Source: an uncultured Oscillospiraceae bacterium
GTDB taxonomy: Bacteria > Bacillota > Clostridia > Oscillospirales > Acutalibacteraceae
Length of the DNA stretch: 64,000 bases
Reading direction: 5' to 3'
NCBI GenBank assembly: GCA_949293315.1
Contig: CASFCH010000027.1
Span: 52,177-116,176, forward strand
A program made the translations under genes and the position numbers. The notes under the pieces were generated by a model. It had not been told where the DNA came from. It ran no database searches and saw only the letters and a list, made by a program, of their open reading frames with translations. Below, piece by piece: positions 1-8,656 of the stretch (within the stretch, counting starts at the first letter, position 1; the number at the start of each line of letters is the position of its first letter).

Positions 1-101
1 GCGGGGCGTCCATCGTGCTGAAAAACAGCGGCGAAATCCTGCTCAACGGCCTGGTGATCACCCGGGACGGGAAGATATCGGGATATCAAAAGGAGGGCTG
101 A
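1..101 (+). CDS. Phage baseplate spike protein, C-terminal end (partial)
   Basis: Only the last 32 codons are in the window (reading frame from base 3, stop at 99-101); the start lies to the left. The visible peptide begins GASIVLKNSGEILLNGLVI and has the beta-strand-rich, Gly/Asn-spaced look of the C-terminal tip of gpV / Mu gp45-type baseplate spike proteins, which pierce the target membrane in contractile tails. Position immediately before a gpW-like and a gpJ-like gene matches the usual V-W-J order. The family call rests mainly on this order because so little sequence is visible. Confidence 0.5.
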   Translation, partial: GASIVLKNSGEILLNGLVITRDGKISGYQKEG

Positions 102-102
102 A

Positions 103-456
103 ATGCGGGAAAGTGTGTATGCCTGCAATGAATGCGGGATGGCGGAGCGCGCCCGCGGACGGGAGGCCCTTTTGCAGGAGGCGTTCATCCGGCTGAAGAT
201 GAGAAAGGGCGCCTTCCCCTACGACGGGGAGATGGGCAGTCTGCTGCATACGATTGGAGATGCGCCGCCAAAAGAGTGCGCGGAGCTGGCGTTCGCCTAT
301 GCGCGCGAGGCGCTGATCCCGCTGGCGGATGTACGGGTGATCGGGGCGGAGGTGCTCCGGGCGGACGGACTGCCCGACGCGGTGGAAGTTACACTGGATG
401 CCTATGGCGTCCGGGAGAAAGTGAGGATCAAGCTGAATGCAGACGCAGCAGGATGA
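103..456 (+). CDS. Phage baseplate wedge protein, gpW/gp25 or Mu gp46-like
   Basis: A 117-residue protein preceded by an AAAGGAGG ribosome binding site. Its size, its place between a spike gene and a baseplate J gene, and a C-terminal segment of alternating hydrophobic strands (around residues 75-112, ending VREKVRIKL) fit the gpW/gp25 or Mu gp46 wedge families that link the baseplate hub to the sheath. An N-terminal stretch carries two cysteines (CNEC, residues 8-11). It overlaps the next gene by 20 bases, as is typical of tightly packed tail operons. The exact subfamily is uncertain. Confidence 0.55.
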   Translation: MRESVYACNECGMAERARGREALLQEAFIRLKMRKGAFPYDGEMGSLLHTIGDAPPKECAELAFAYAREALIPLADVRVIGAEVLRADGLPDAVEVTLDAYGVREKVRIKLNADAAG

Positions 457-1558
457 AATTACACTGGAATCTCTCGTGGGGGAGATGGAGAGTGCTTTTG
501 AGGAGCAGGCCGGATATCCGGCCGGGAGCGCGACGGATGTCGGCATTCGGATACGAACCCTGGCCGGAGAGCTCTATGCGCTCTATACGCGGCTGAAATT
601 TTTTATCCGGCAGTCCTTTCCGGACACGGCAACCGGGACGTATCTGGAGGAGCATGCCCGGATGCGGGGACTTGTACGCAAGGCTGCCGGTACGGCGACC
701 GGGACAGTGACGTTTTACCGGGAGCAGTCGCAGGATTCCGGGGTGGTGGGGTACGATCCCGCGCAGGACCCGCTGCTCGCTTCGGCGGTGGAGATCCCAC
801 AGGGGACAATCTGCGCCACGGGCGGCAGCAGCCCGCGCCAGTATGTGACGGATGCGGCGTGCCGGATGGAGCCCGGCGCGTGGGAGGTTCAGGCGGCGGT
901 CACCGCCGCCGAGGGCGGGCGCAGCTACAATGCGGCCCCCGGCGCGGTCCATGATATCATCAATGCGCCGCAGGGCGTGAGCGGTGTGATCAACCGCGGC
1001 TATATCACCGGCGGCGGGGATGCGGAGACGGACGACGCCCTGCGCCGCCGCATCGAGCAGAGCTACAGCGCGCGGGACAACGGCGTCAATACGCAATACT
1101 ATAAAAATATTGCCACCTCCTTTGAACAGGTGCTCAGCGCCGGTGTGATCCCCCGCGTGCGCGGGGATGGCACGGTGGATGTGGCCGTGCGCACGCACAC
1201 CAATACGGGGGCGGAGCTGATCGAGGCGATCACCCGGGCGATCGAGGAGAACCGGGAGCTGTGCTGCGATGTGCTGGTGCGCTACGCCACGGCATATGAC
1301 GTATCGTTTGAGCTGGATGTAACGGCGTGCTATGGCAGTGATCGGGAGCAGATCGGCGCTGCGTGTGAAAGTGCCGCAGCGGAATATGTCGACGCACTTG
1401 CGGTAGGGGAGCCGGTGCGCCTGAGCGTGCTGACGGGGCGTGTGATGGGGATCGACGGCGTGGTCAACTGCCGGATCGTCTCTCCTGCGGAGGATGTTTG
1501 CCCGCCGCTTGACGCCTATACGGCGCCGCAGATCGCGGTGACGGTCGGCCTGGAGTAG
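437..1558 (+). CDS. Baseplate J-like protein (P2 gpJ / Mu gp47 family)
   Basis: A 373-residue protein with the hallmarks of the baseplate J family: an N-terminal helical part with GYPAGSATDVGIRIRTLA at about residues 27-44, the segment GTYLEEHARMRGL near residues 67-79, then a repeat-like beta domain. The region TGGGDAETDDALRRRIEQS (about 192-210) is typical of gpJ/gp47. In P2 and Mu this protein forms the wedge that joins baseplate to tail tube. The start overlaps the end of the upstream gene; the downstream gene begins nine bases after the stop. Confidence 0.85.
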   Translation: MQTQQDEITLESLVGEMESAFEEQAGYPAGSATDVGIRIRTLAGELYALYTRLKFFIRQSFPDTATGTYLEEHARMRGLVRKAAGTATGTVTFYREQSQDSGVVGYDPAQDPLLASAVEIPQGTICATGGSSPRQYVTDAACRMEPGAWEVQAAVTAAEGGRSYNAAPGAVHDIINAPQGVSGVINRGYITGGGDAETDDALRRRIEQSYSARDNGVNTQYYKNIATSFEQVLSAGVIPRVRGDGTVDVAVRTHTNTGAELIEAITRAIEENRELCCDVLVRYATAYDVSFELDVTACYGSDREQIGAACESAAAEYVDALAVGEPVRLSVLTGRVMGIDGVVNCRIVSPAEDVCPPLDAYTAPQIAVTVGLE

Positions 1559-1567
1559 GGGGAGCAT

Positions 1568-2122
1568 ATGGAGATTTTAAACAGGCTCCGGGATGTGACG
1601 GAGCGTCTTAGTGTGTATGATTTTGGACGGGAGCCCTCCGTTCCGGCGGAGCTGTACGCCTATGCGGCGGGGCTTGAGAAAATTGCGCAGAAAATCGACG
1701 GCGCGCTGGCGGATCTGTTCCCTGCCACGGCGGGAGAGGCCGGGCTGCGGCGGTTTGAGCGTCTGCTTCACCTGCTGCCGGAGGGGGAAATGGCAGTCCG
1801 CAGACAGCGGATCTGTGAACGGATGGCGCGCCGTGCCGGCACCTGGAGCCGGGCGGAGTACTTTCAGGAGATTGAGAAAAGCGGATTTACCGGGACGTGG
1901 TCCGAGGAGCCCGAAAATTTTACCCTGCGCTTCCATTTTGCGCAGGGGGCCACGCCGCAGCAGATGCGGGATGTGTTTTCCGCGTCCTATCGGCTGCTCC
2001 CGGCGCACCTGAGGCCGGCGGCCGATACCCGTCCGCTGACGTGGGATCAGATCGACGCCGCGGCCATGCCGTTTTCCCATTGGGATGAGAGCTGTATCTG
2101 CTGGGATGCGGCCGGCGCGTGA
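1568..2122 (+). CDS. Mu gp48 / YmfQ-like tail protein (DUF2313)
   Basis: A 184-residue protein directly after baseplate J, preceded by GGGGGAG. It has the characteristic layout of the YmfQ/DUF2313 family: an N-terminal helical half containing GEAGLRRFERLL (about 56-67), a central block with WSRAEYFQEIEKSGF (about 94-108), and a C-terminal domain ending in a Trp-rich WDESCICWD segment. The family lies next to baseplate J and tail-fibre genes in Mu-like and PBSX-like elements, and is thought to be a baseplate wedge or fibre-connector subunit. Confidence 0.75.
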   Translation: MEILNRLRDVTERLSVYDFGREPSVPAELYAYAAGLEKIAQKIDGALADLFPATAGEAGLRRFERLLHLLPEGEMAVRRQRICERMARRAGTWSRAEYFQEIEKSGFTGTWSEEPENFTLRFHFAQGATPQQMRDVFSASYRLLPAHLRPAADTRPLTWDQIDAAAMPFSHWDESCICWDAAGA

Positions 2123-2136
2123 CAGAGGAGGAGCAT

Positions 2137-2610
2137 ATGGCAAGTTATAACAAAACACCGAATTTGGGCCTGAACGACTGGGCCGGATCGGACAGCCCGG
2201 AGCGGGCCGATTTTAACAGGGACAATTCCATCCTTGATACCCAGCTGGGCGGGCATGTGCGGGATGCGTCCATCCATGTGACGGCTGGGGAAAAGGAGAA
2301 ATGGAATGTCCCCACGGAGTTTAATATGTATTTTGGAACCAATGCGGACAGCCGCGAGATCAAATTGGGCTATCAGCCCACGGCGGTATTCGTCTATCCG
2401 CAGGATATGCCCATGATCCGCATGGATTTTACCACCCGGCAGACGGAGTGCTATTTTGGCGCGGCAGGGCGGGAATTTAACAGCCGCGGGATCGCCATCA
2501 CGTCGGACGGTTTCACCGTGCGCAACAATTACCGCTACCTGAGCGGCGAGAGCGATCTGATCATGCTCAATAAGGCGAACACCAACTATATTTTTCTGGT
2601 GTGGAAGTGA
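2137..2610 (+). CDS. Probable phage tail-fibre / receptor-binding protein, short
   Basis: A 157-residue protein. The start is set at the ATG at 2137 because AGAGGAGGAG lies just upstream; a GTG six codons earlier has no ribosome binding site. The N-terminus (MASYNKTPNLGLNDW...) is like the N-terminal region of tail-fibre or collar proteins in clostridial prophages, where the motif TPNLGLN is frequent, and a coiled segment (HVRDASIHVTAGEKEKWN) precedes a beta-rich tip. It is far shorter than typical fibres. It is the last phage gene seen; no holin, lysin or integrase follows. Confidence 0.55.
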   Translation: MASYNKTPNLGLNDWAGSDSPERADFNRDNSILDTQLGGHVRDASIHVTAGEKEKWNVPTEFNMYFGTNADSREIKLGYQPTAVFVYPQDMPMIRMDFTTRQTECYFGAAGREFNSRGIAITSDGFTVRNNYRYLSGESDLIMLNKANTNYIFLVWK

Positions 2611-2751
2611 GGGCATTTTTCCCTCTTGATTTTTTTGCGGTTTTCCGCTATGATAACAGCAGGCGGCTTTTTCCGCAGAAGGGAAGATTTGATACAATGG
2701 ACGATGCCGGCGACGCCGACACCCCTCCCAGTATGAAACTGAATACAGCAA

Positions 2752-2830
2752 GATCAGGCATGGCTTGTACGCTGCGGCGTACGGGCTGTGCCTTTTTGTG
2801 TCCTCAAGCCTGATCCTGCCCGAGCGGCAG
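2752..2830 (+). promoter_or_regulatory. Structured leader upstream of the P-type ATPase (candidate riboswitch or cis-RNA)
   Basis: A perfect 8-bp pairing GATCAGGC (2752-2759) / GCCTGATC (2808-2815) closes a domain that holds a perfect hairpin GTACGC-TGCG-GCGTAC (2767-2782). It is followed by CTGCC/GGCAG (2816-2830) and an A/T-rich run ending in TTTTTT at 2838-2843, just before the ribosome binding site. The compact fold between a phage gene and an ion-pump gene suggests a cis-acting RNA. I looked for the yybP-ykoY (Mn2+) conserved GGGGAGUAG and did not find it, so no known class is claimed. Confidence 0.4.
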
Positions 2831-2864
2831 TCAGAATATTTTTTGAAAGGAGTGATCGATCCCT

Positions 2865-5525
2865 ATGGATCGTCACAAGCGAAAGCCTTGGCACGCGCTG
2901 CCTCTGCCGGAGGTACTCCGGGAACTGGAGACCACCGCGGAGGGACTGAGCGACGCCGAGGCGGCAAACAGACTGAAACAAAACGGTAAAAATGAGCTGT
3001 GCGCGCGCCCGCCCCGCACACTGGGGCAGATGCTGCGCGCACAGATCCTGGATCCGATGGTGCTGATCCTCATCGGCGCCGCAGTCCTGTCGGCGGCACT
3101 CCAGGAGTGGACGGAGGCTGCGGTCATCGGGCTGATTGTGGTACTCAATGCGGTGATTGGTATCGTGCAGGAGAAAAAGGCACAGTCGTCGCTCGAGGCC
3201 CTGCGCCGGATGAGCGCACCCACAGCACGCGTTCTGCGCCAGGGGGAGGAGAGCGTCGTGCCGGCTGCGGAGCTGGTCGTGGGGGATATTGTACAGCTGC
3301 GCGACGGGGACATGGTCCCGGCTGATCTGCGGCTGATCGACTCGGCCAACCTCAAAATCCAGGAGGCCTCCCTGACGGGGGAGTCCGTCCCTGTGGAGAA
3401 GGATGCGGACTCCTGCCCGGCGGAGTCGTGCGCGCTGGCCGACCGGTGCAATATGGCCTACTCCTCCTCTATTGTCACCTATGGACGTGCGGAGGGCGTC
3501 GTTGTCGCCACGGGGATGCAGACCCAGGTGGGCGATGTCGCCTCCATGCTCGACAGCCAGGATGACACGGACACACCGCTGAAACGTAAGTTGAATGCAG
3601 TGGGCAAGGTGCTCACCGCAGTAGGCGTGGTGATCTGTGTGCTAATCTTCGCCATTGGCGCACTGTATGGCCGGCCGATGGTGCCGCAGCTGCTGGTGGC
3701 AATTTCGCTGGCGATCTCCATTATCCCGGAGGGCCTCCCCGCTACGGCGACGATTGTCATGGCGCTGGGTGTCCGGCGCATGGCGCGTCAGAATGCACTG
3801 ATCCGCAAGCTGCCGGCCGTAGAGACGCTTGGGAGCGCCACCGTGATTTGCAGTGATAAAACCGGGACGCTCACGCTCAATAAAATGACCGTTAAAGAGA
3901 TTTATCAATACAATCCCTCCGGTGAGGCGGAAGCTGTCCCCGTGCCCCAAAATCTGGAGGGGGATCCCGCATTGGAACAGATGATGTATGCCGCCGCGCT
4001 GTGCAATGATGCGAGCTTTGATCCGGATCACGCCGGCGAGATCATCGGGGACCCTACGGAGGGAGCCCTGCTGTATCTGGCGCGGGGCTTCGGGATGGAC
4101 CATGAGGCGCTGGAGGATCAGTATCCGCGCCTGTTTGAACAGCCTTTTGACTCCGGCCGTAAGCGTATGACAACGGTGCACCGGATCGGCGGGGAAAATA
4201 TCGCCTATACCAAGGGCGCGGTAGAGGAGCTGCTGGATAGGTGTACGCGTGTACGTACCCCGTCGGGGGAGGTTCCCCTCACCGAGGATGTCCGGGACAG
4301 CATCCTGACGGCCTGCCACAGGATGTCGGCGCGCGCGCTGCGTGTACTCGGATTTGCCAGCCGGATTCTGCCGCAGGTACCGGAGGATGAGGAGGCGGAC
4401 GTCGAATGGGAGCTCGTCTTCCTGGGTGCGGTCGGGATGATCGATCCGCCGCGCAGGGAGGTGGCAAAGTCCGTCCACACCTGCCGGGAGGCTGGGATCC
4501 GCACGGTGATGATCACCGGCGACCATCGGGATACCGCCCTTGCCATCGCCGGGGAGCTCGGGATCTGCGGCCCCGGGGACGGGGTGCTCACGGGAGATGA
4601 ATTGGAACAGATGCGTGACGAGGATCTGGACCGCGCCGTGCCGCACACGGCGGTGTTTGCCCGGGTTTCTCCGGCGGATAAGCTGCGGATTGTACGATCA
4701 TTACAGCGTACGGGCGAGGTTGCCGCGATGACGGGGGACGGGGTCAATGACGCTCCGGCGCTCAAGGCCGCCGATATCGGCGTCGCAATGGGCCGCGGCG
4801 GCACGGATGTCGCCAAGGATGCGGCGGATATGATCCTGCTCGATGACAGCTTTACCACAATCGCCTATGCCATCCGGGAGGGGCGGCGCGTCTACCGGAA
4901 TATCCAAAAGGTAATCCAGTTCCTGCTGGCCGGGAATATTGCGGAGATCACCACCCTTTTTGCGGCGACGCTCTTTAACTGGGATGCGCCGCTTCAGGCG
5001 GTACATATCCTGTGGGTCAATCTGGCCACAGCCACGCTCCCGGCGCTCGCCCTCGGGGTAGATCCGCCCGCCCGGGACATCATGCATCAGCGTCCGGTCC
5101 GCTCCGGGACACTGTTTGAAAAGGATTTGATCGGGCGCGTGCTGACACAGGGGATCTTTGTCGCGGCGATGACGACTGTGGCGTATTGGATCGGCGTGGC
5201 GGAGGGATCTGCCGCCGCGGGACAGACAATGGCGTTTTGCGTGCTGGCCTTTTCCCAGATGCTGCGCGCGCTGGATCAGCGCTCCAATATCGCGCCAATC
5301 TGGCAGCGCGGGCAGGGGCACAACCCGTGGCTCTGGCTCTCCTTTGCCGTATCCGCGGTGCTGGTGGGCTGTATTCTGCTGATTCCCCCGTTACAGGCCG
5401 CCTTTCAGGTGGTTCCATTAGGCGCGGATCAATTTGGGATTGCTGTGGGGCTGTCGCTCCTGTCGATCGTACAGATTGAGGCCGTAAAAGCGTTGAAACG
5501 CCTGTGCGGGCGAAAGAAAAAATAA
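2865..5525 (+). CDS. P2-type cation-transporting ATPase (Ca2+-ATPase-like)
   Basis: An 886-residue P-type ATPase with all catalytic signatures: the actuator loop LTGESVP, the phosphorylation motif DKTGTLT with Asp331, and the hinge TGDGVNDAP. The M4 motif PEGLPA and the M5 segment GNIAEITTLF match the calcium-pump (P2A) subgroup, with an N-terminal cation-ATPase domain and about ten membrane helices. The M6 motif is unusual: NLATATLP (719-726), where calcium pumps have N-L-x-T-D; the metal-ligand Asp is Ala723 here. The transported ion is therefore uncertain. A bidirectional terminator follows. Confidence 0.9.
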   Translation: MDRHKRKPWHALPLPEVLRELETTAEGLSDAEAANRLKQNGKNELCARPPRTLGQMLRAQILDPMVLILIGAAVLSAALQEWTEAAVIGLIVVLNAVIGIVQEKKAQSSLEALRRMSAPTARVLRQGEESVVPAAELVVGDIVQLRDGDMVPADLRLIDSANLKIQEASLTGESVPVEKDADSCPAESCALADRCNMAYSSSIVTYGRAEGVVVATGMQTQVGDVASMLDSQDDTDTPLKRKLNAVGKVLTAVGVVICVLIFAIGALYGRPMVPQLLVAISLAISIIPEGLPATATIVMALGVRRMARQNALIRKLPAVETLGSATVICSDKTGTLTLNKMTVKEIYQYNPSGEAEAVPVPQNLEGDPALEQMMYAAALCNDASFDPDHAGEIIGDPTEGALLYLARGFGMDHEALEDQYPRLFEQPFDSGRKRMTTVHRIGGENIAYTKGAVEELLDRCTRVRTPSGEVPLTEDVRDSILTACHRMSARALRVLGFASRILPQVPEDEEADVEWELVFLGAVGMIDPPRREVAKSVHTCREAGIRTVMITGDHRDTALAIAGELGICGPGDGVLTGDELEQMRDEDLDRAVPHTAVFARVSPADKLRIVRSLQRTGEVAAMTGDGVNDAPALKAADIGVAMGRGGTDVAKDAADMILLDDSFTTIAYAIREGRRVYRNIQKVIQFLLAGNIAEITTLFAATLFNWDAPLQAVHILWVNLATATLPALALGVDPPARDIMHQRPVRSGTLFEKDLIGRVLTQGIFVAAMTTVAYWIGVAEGSAAAGQTMAFCVLAFSQMLRALDQRSNIAPIWQRGQGHNPWLWLSFAVSAVLVGCILLIPPLQAAFQVVPLGADQFGIAVGLSLLSIVQIEAVKALKRLCGRKKK

Positions 5526-5547
5526 ATCGGCGCCAAATTAAAAAGGC

Positions 5548-5585
5548 GGGGAGCCGGCTGCCATATGCCGGCTCCCCATATTTTT
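5548..5585. terminator. Bidirectional terminator between ATPase gene and MarR gene
   Basis: An 11-bp perfect stem, GGGGAGCCGGC (5548-5558) and its complement at 5567-5577, followed by ATATTTTTATT on the plus strand. On the minus strand it is followed by CGCCTTTTT. It can therefore end both the rightward ATPase transcript and the leftward MarR transcript. Confidence 0.85.
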
Positions 5586-5592
5586 ATTCTGT

Positions 5593-6093
5593 TTACGGGT
5601 CCATTTTGTGCAGCACCGGTTCGCTCTGGACGCTGGAATCCATGATGTCCCCAAATTTGACAATAAAATCTGTAAGACGCCGCAGCTCTTCCGGGGAAAT
5701 ATCTTTTAAAATGGAAAAAATAGGCTCCCATTCCGTCAGGATCAGCTGACTGCGCTTGAAATAGAGTTCTCTGCCCCTGGGGGAGAGCTTTAAAATAATG
5801 CTCTTTTTATTCCCGGCGAGGCGGTAACGCTCGACCAGTCCGAGGGAGGTCAGCGTTTTCACATATTTTGAAAAGTTGCTGGCCGGGATCCCAATCTTCC
5901 TGGCCAGGGTGACCATATTGTACATGCCGTCTTCAAATTCCAGGATGCATTCCAATGTCTGCCATTCGTGTGCGGTAAGAGGGATGTCCACGCCGCCGAT
6001 CCGCTTATCCGTCTGAAAATGGGCATACAGATTGGCATACCGGATCAGGGAGCGCACGAGTTCACGATATGGCCCCATCCACTGAAGTTCCAA
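5593..6093 (-). CDS. MarR-family transcriptional regulator
   Basis: A winged-helix regulator. I place the start at the TTG at 6093 (166 residues, LELQWMGPYRE...) because AGGAGG lies seven bases upstream; an in-frame ATG at 6132 has no ribosome binding site. The central helix-turn-helix reads LARKIGIPASNFSKYVKTLTSLG, followed by the wing GLVERYRLAGNKKSIILKLSPRG, both standard for MarR. It is divergent from the alpha/beta hydrolase gene at 6531, and an inverted repeat in the shared region is its probable operator. Regulation of the hydrolase and itself is inferred. Confidence 0.85.
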   Translation of the reverse strand: MELQWMGPYRELVRSLIRYANLYAHFQTDKRIGGVDIPLTAHEWQTLECILEFEDGMYNMVTLARKIGIPASNFSKYVKTLTSLGLVERYRLAGNKKSIILKLSPRGRELYFKRSQLILTEWEPIFSILKDISPEELRRLTDFIVKFGDIMDSSVQSEPVLHKMDP

Positions 6094-6296
6094 GCCATCA
6101 CCTCCTGTAAAAGAATTCAGGGGAGGGTTCATGCGGCCGCCGCATCATCGCGGCACGCTCCCTCCAAGGTGCAGGATCCACCTGTGTTCCTCTGCGCACA
6201 GAAAGATTTTATTCTATTATAGCAGAAAGTGAAAAAAATCGCGAGAAAAATATTATTTTGTAAAAAATTACAAAAAAATTCCTCAATCATTGTAAT

Positions 6297-6334
6297 AATT
6301 GTGTATTGAAAAATATGATACAATTCTGCATAAT
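6297..6334 (+). promoter_or_regulatory. Promoter with overlapping MarR-type operator
   Basis: TTGAAA (6306-6311), 17 bp, CATAAT (6329-6334) is a good sigma-A promoter for the gene at 6531. An imperfect palindrome AATTGTGTAT (6297-6306) / ATACAATT (6318-6325) covers the -35 box and spacer, the usual place for a MarR repressor site. The whole 6215-6380 stretch is strikingly A/T-rich against a GC-rich background. Confidence 0.55.
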
Positions 6335-6388
6335 AATATACATAAAACAACAAAAATTTTGCTTTGTTATGTGTAGAGCGCAGAGAAA

Positions 6389-6423
6389 GGCATAACACAC
6401 AGCGAATGCTGTCGTGTTGTGCC
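6389..6423 (+). terminator. Leader hairpin (possible attenuator) upstream of hydrolase gene
   Basis: GGCATAACACACAGC, loop GAAT, and GCTGTCGTGTTGTGCC form a long stem followed by TTTTAAA. It lies between the mapped promoter (6306-6334) and the gene start at 6531, so it could attenuate the transcript. The U-run is short, so termination may be weak. Confidence 0.45.
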
Positions 6424-6530
6424 TTTTAAAGTAAATTGAAAGGGAACCGGCATGAAGGGGGGATAGGCGCCGGAAAGGATTCAGACAGGGGATTTAAACC
6501 ATAAAGGAAGGAAAGCGAGGCAGGCGAACA

Positions 6531-8621
6531 ATGAAGAATCATAAGAAAAGGAATGTAATTGCACTGGCGGTATGTCTGGCGGTTATTTTCGTGAGCAGCT
6601 TTGCGGCACAGCTGATCTCTTCGCAGGGCGGGAAAATCAAGATCGAGCAGATCCAGATCGATTCCCGTGGGGCAATGCTCTCCGCGGATCTGTACTATCC
6701 CGCAGGGGTAAGCGACACGGACAGCCTGCCGGCGATTGTCGTGGCGCACGGCGCCGGTGTGACAAAGGGCAATATGCGCGGAATCGCGGAGGAGCTGGCC
6801 CGCCGTCAGTTCGTGGTGCTGAATGTCAACGGATACGGAACCGGCTTGAGCGAAATGCCCCCGAATGATGAAAACGACATGGGCGAGCAGGGGCTGGATC
6901 TGTGGACCACGCCCAGCGGAATGCTGGATGCCGTGAACTTTGTCCGCACGCTCAACTTTGTGGATCCGGAGCGGATCGGTGTGGCCGGACACTCGCAGGG
7001 ATCGAGAAGAGCGGGACAGACCGCCGTGATGGACTGTGGATATCTGAATTTCAACGATATCATGATCAATGTGCTGTATGATACCTTCGGCCAGACTTTT
7101 ACGGCCGAGGAGATCACTCGGGACGCCGATGCGCTCGCGTCTGAGCGGCTGGACGAAGAGCAGCTCGCCTATTACACGCAGCTTCGGGCCGAAAAGCGCG
7201 CGGAATACGACACCATGGTAAAGGCGGTGTGCCTGATCGGCGGTACGGCTGAAAACGGCGGTGCGGCCCAGACGGTCGAGGTAGCCGGCCACAGCGTGAC
7301 CCGGAACTGTCAGGTGAATATGGCGTTGATCGGCGGAAACTACGATTTCGGTGTTGCGGCTTTCCCCAGCGGCGAGACGGCTAAGGAGAGCTGGCATATC
7401 ACGGACGGAATGGAGCTGGAAAACTGGTATGTGCTTGATGACGAGACCGCCAGCAGCACTCAGCTGGGGAACATCTATGATCTCTCCGCCGACAGCAATG
7501 CCGATCTTCAGGATGCGATTGAAAATCGCAGCACACGCATCATCTGCCTCCATCCGGAGACACACAGTAAGAACTTTTTCTCGGTTCAGACGGCCCGGTA
7601 TATTGTCAAATACTTTGAGCAGGTATTCCAGTACAACGGCGGTGAGCTGGGCGCGGAGGGCGCCTCACCCGTAGATACGCAGAGCGTGATCTTCCTCTGG
7701 CGTGAGGGATTAAACTTTGTGGCGGCTATGGCGATGATCGCCATGCTGGCGCCGCTTGCCGGTCTGCTGTATGAGACAAAATTCTTTGTCTCCTGCGCTG
7801 GGACGAATGAACTGAACCCGACCGTGTACAGCAAAAAGAGATACTGGATTACGAGTGTGGTTGCAGCAGTTACAGGCGGCGTGGCGATCTATATCGTCAA
7901 TTCCATTTTTGCGCCGGGGCTGCCGAACATCGGGCTGTTCCCGCTCTTCCCGAGCTGGTGGCTGACGCCGATTTTCCTGGCGCTCTTTGCGGTAGCTGCG
8001 ATCATACAGCTGGTGGTGTTCCACCTGATCGACAAGAAGAAATACGGCCACTCCTTCATGCAGTCTCTGAACTTGAAGATGAAGGTGACATCCGTGCTGA
8101 AAACGCTGCTTGCGGCCGGAATCCTGATGCTGGCGGCGTACGGGACGCTCACGGTTGTCAAATACCTGTTCAATCAGGACTTCAGGCTGTGGATGTATGC
8201 CTTTGAGGAGATGAAGGTGGAGTATTGGGGCGATGTGCTCAAATACGCACTGCTGATGTTCCCGCAGTTGCTTCTGGTAGGGGCCGCCATCAACTACGCG
8301 CCGCGAAAAGATATCCCCGGATGGCTGGATGAACTGCTCGTCGTTGTGTTCAACAGCGTTGGAATCTGGGTGGTTGCCATCATCAATATCCTTCTGCTCA
8401 ACGGAGGATCCACGGAGATGTTCAGCAACTTTACCTCCACATACGGATTCCTCCTGTCGGTCCCGGTGGTGGTATTCCTCACCAGGCGGCTGTATAAAAC
8501 GACAAAGAGCATCTGGCTGGGTGCGGCCGTGAATGCGCTGCTGCTCGCGTGGCAGCTTACGGCCATCGGATACAATATCTACTGCGCGCAGAACTGGGCA
8601 AGCGTCTTCTTCAATGTGTAA
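6531..8621 (+). CDS. Alpha/beta hydrolase fused to a polytopic membrane domain
   Basis: A 696-residue protein. Residues 8-28 form a signal anchor. Residues about 45-375 are an alpha/beta-hydrolase domain with the oxyanion-region motif VVAHGAG and the nucleophile elbow GHSQGS (Ser155), as in dienelactone-hydrolase or prolyl-oligopeptidase-like enzymes. From about residue 390 there are about eight hydrophobic helices to the C-terminus (for instance LNFVAAMAMIAMLAPLAGLLY). The enzyme domain would lie outside the cell. The substrate is unknown. It sits opposite a MarR regulator, which suggests induction by a small molecule, perhaps in detoxification or lipid/peptide turnover. Confidence 0.75.
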   Translation: MKNHKKRNVIALAVCLAVIFVSSFAAQLISSQGGKIKIEQIQIDSRGAMLSADLYYPAGVSDTDSLPAIVVAHGAGVTKGNMRGIAEELARRQFVVLNVNGYGTGLSEMPPNDENDMGEQGLDLWTTPSGMLDAVNFVRTLNFVDPERIGVAGHSQGSRRAGQTAVMDCGYLNFNDIMINVLYDTFGQTFTAEEITRDADALASERLDEEQLAYYTQLRAEKRAEYDTMVKAVCLIGGTAENGGAAQTVEVAGHSVTRNCQVNMALIGGNYDFGVAAFPSGETAKESWHITDGMELENWYVLDDETASSTQLGNIYDLSADSNADLQDAIENRSTRIICLHPETHSKNFFSVQTARYIVKYFEQVFQYNGGELGAEGASPVDTQSVIFLWREGLNFVAAMAMIAMLAPLAGLLYETKFFVSCAGTNELNPTVYSKKRYWITSVVAAVTGGVAIYIVNSIFAPGLPNIGLFPLFPSWWLTPIFLALFAVAAIIQLVVFHLIDKKKYGHSFMQSLNLKMKVTSVLKTLLAAGILMLAAYGTLTVVKYLFNQDFRLWMYAFEEMKVEYWGDVLKYALLMFPQLLLVGAAINYAPRKDIPGWLDELLVVVFNSVGIWVVAIINILLLNGGSTEMFSNFTSTYGFLLSVPVVVFLTRRLYKTTKSIWLGAAVNALLLAWQLTAIGYNIYCAQNWASVFFNV

Positions 8622-8656
8622 GAAAAGTTCTTTCTGCGCTGGCGCTTAAGAGAAAA

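Noticed and set aside
2752..2830. yybP-ykoY Mn2+ riboswitch
   Set aside because: The GGGGAGUAG core is missing, so I kept only the neutral structured-leader call.
5593..6132. MarR protein start at ATG 6132
   Set aside because: No ribosome binding site precedes it. AGGAGG lies seven bases from TTG 6093, giving a normal MarR length.
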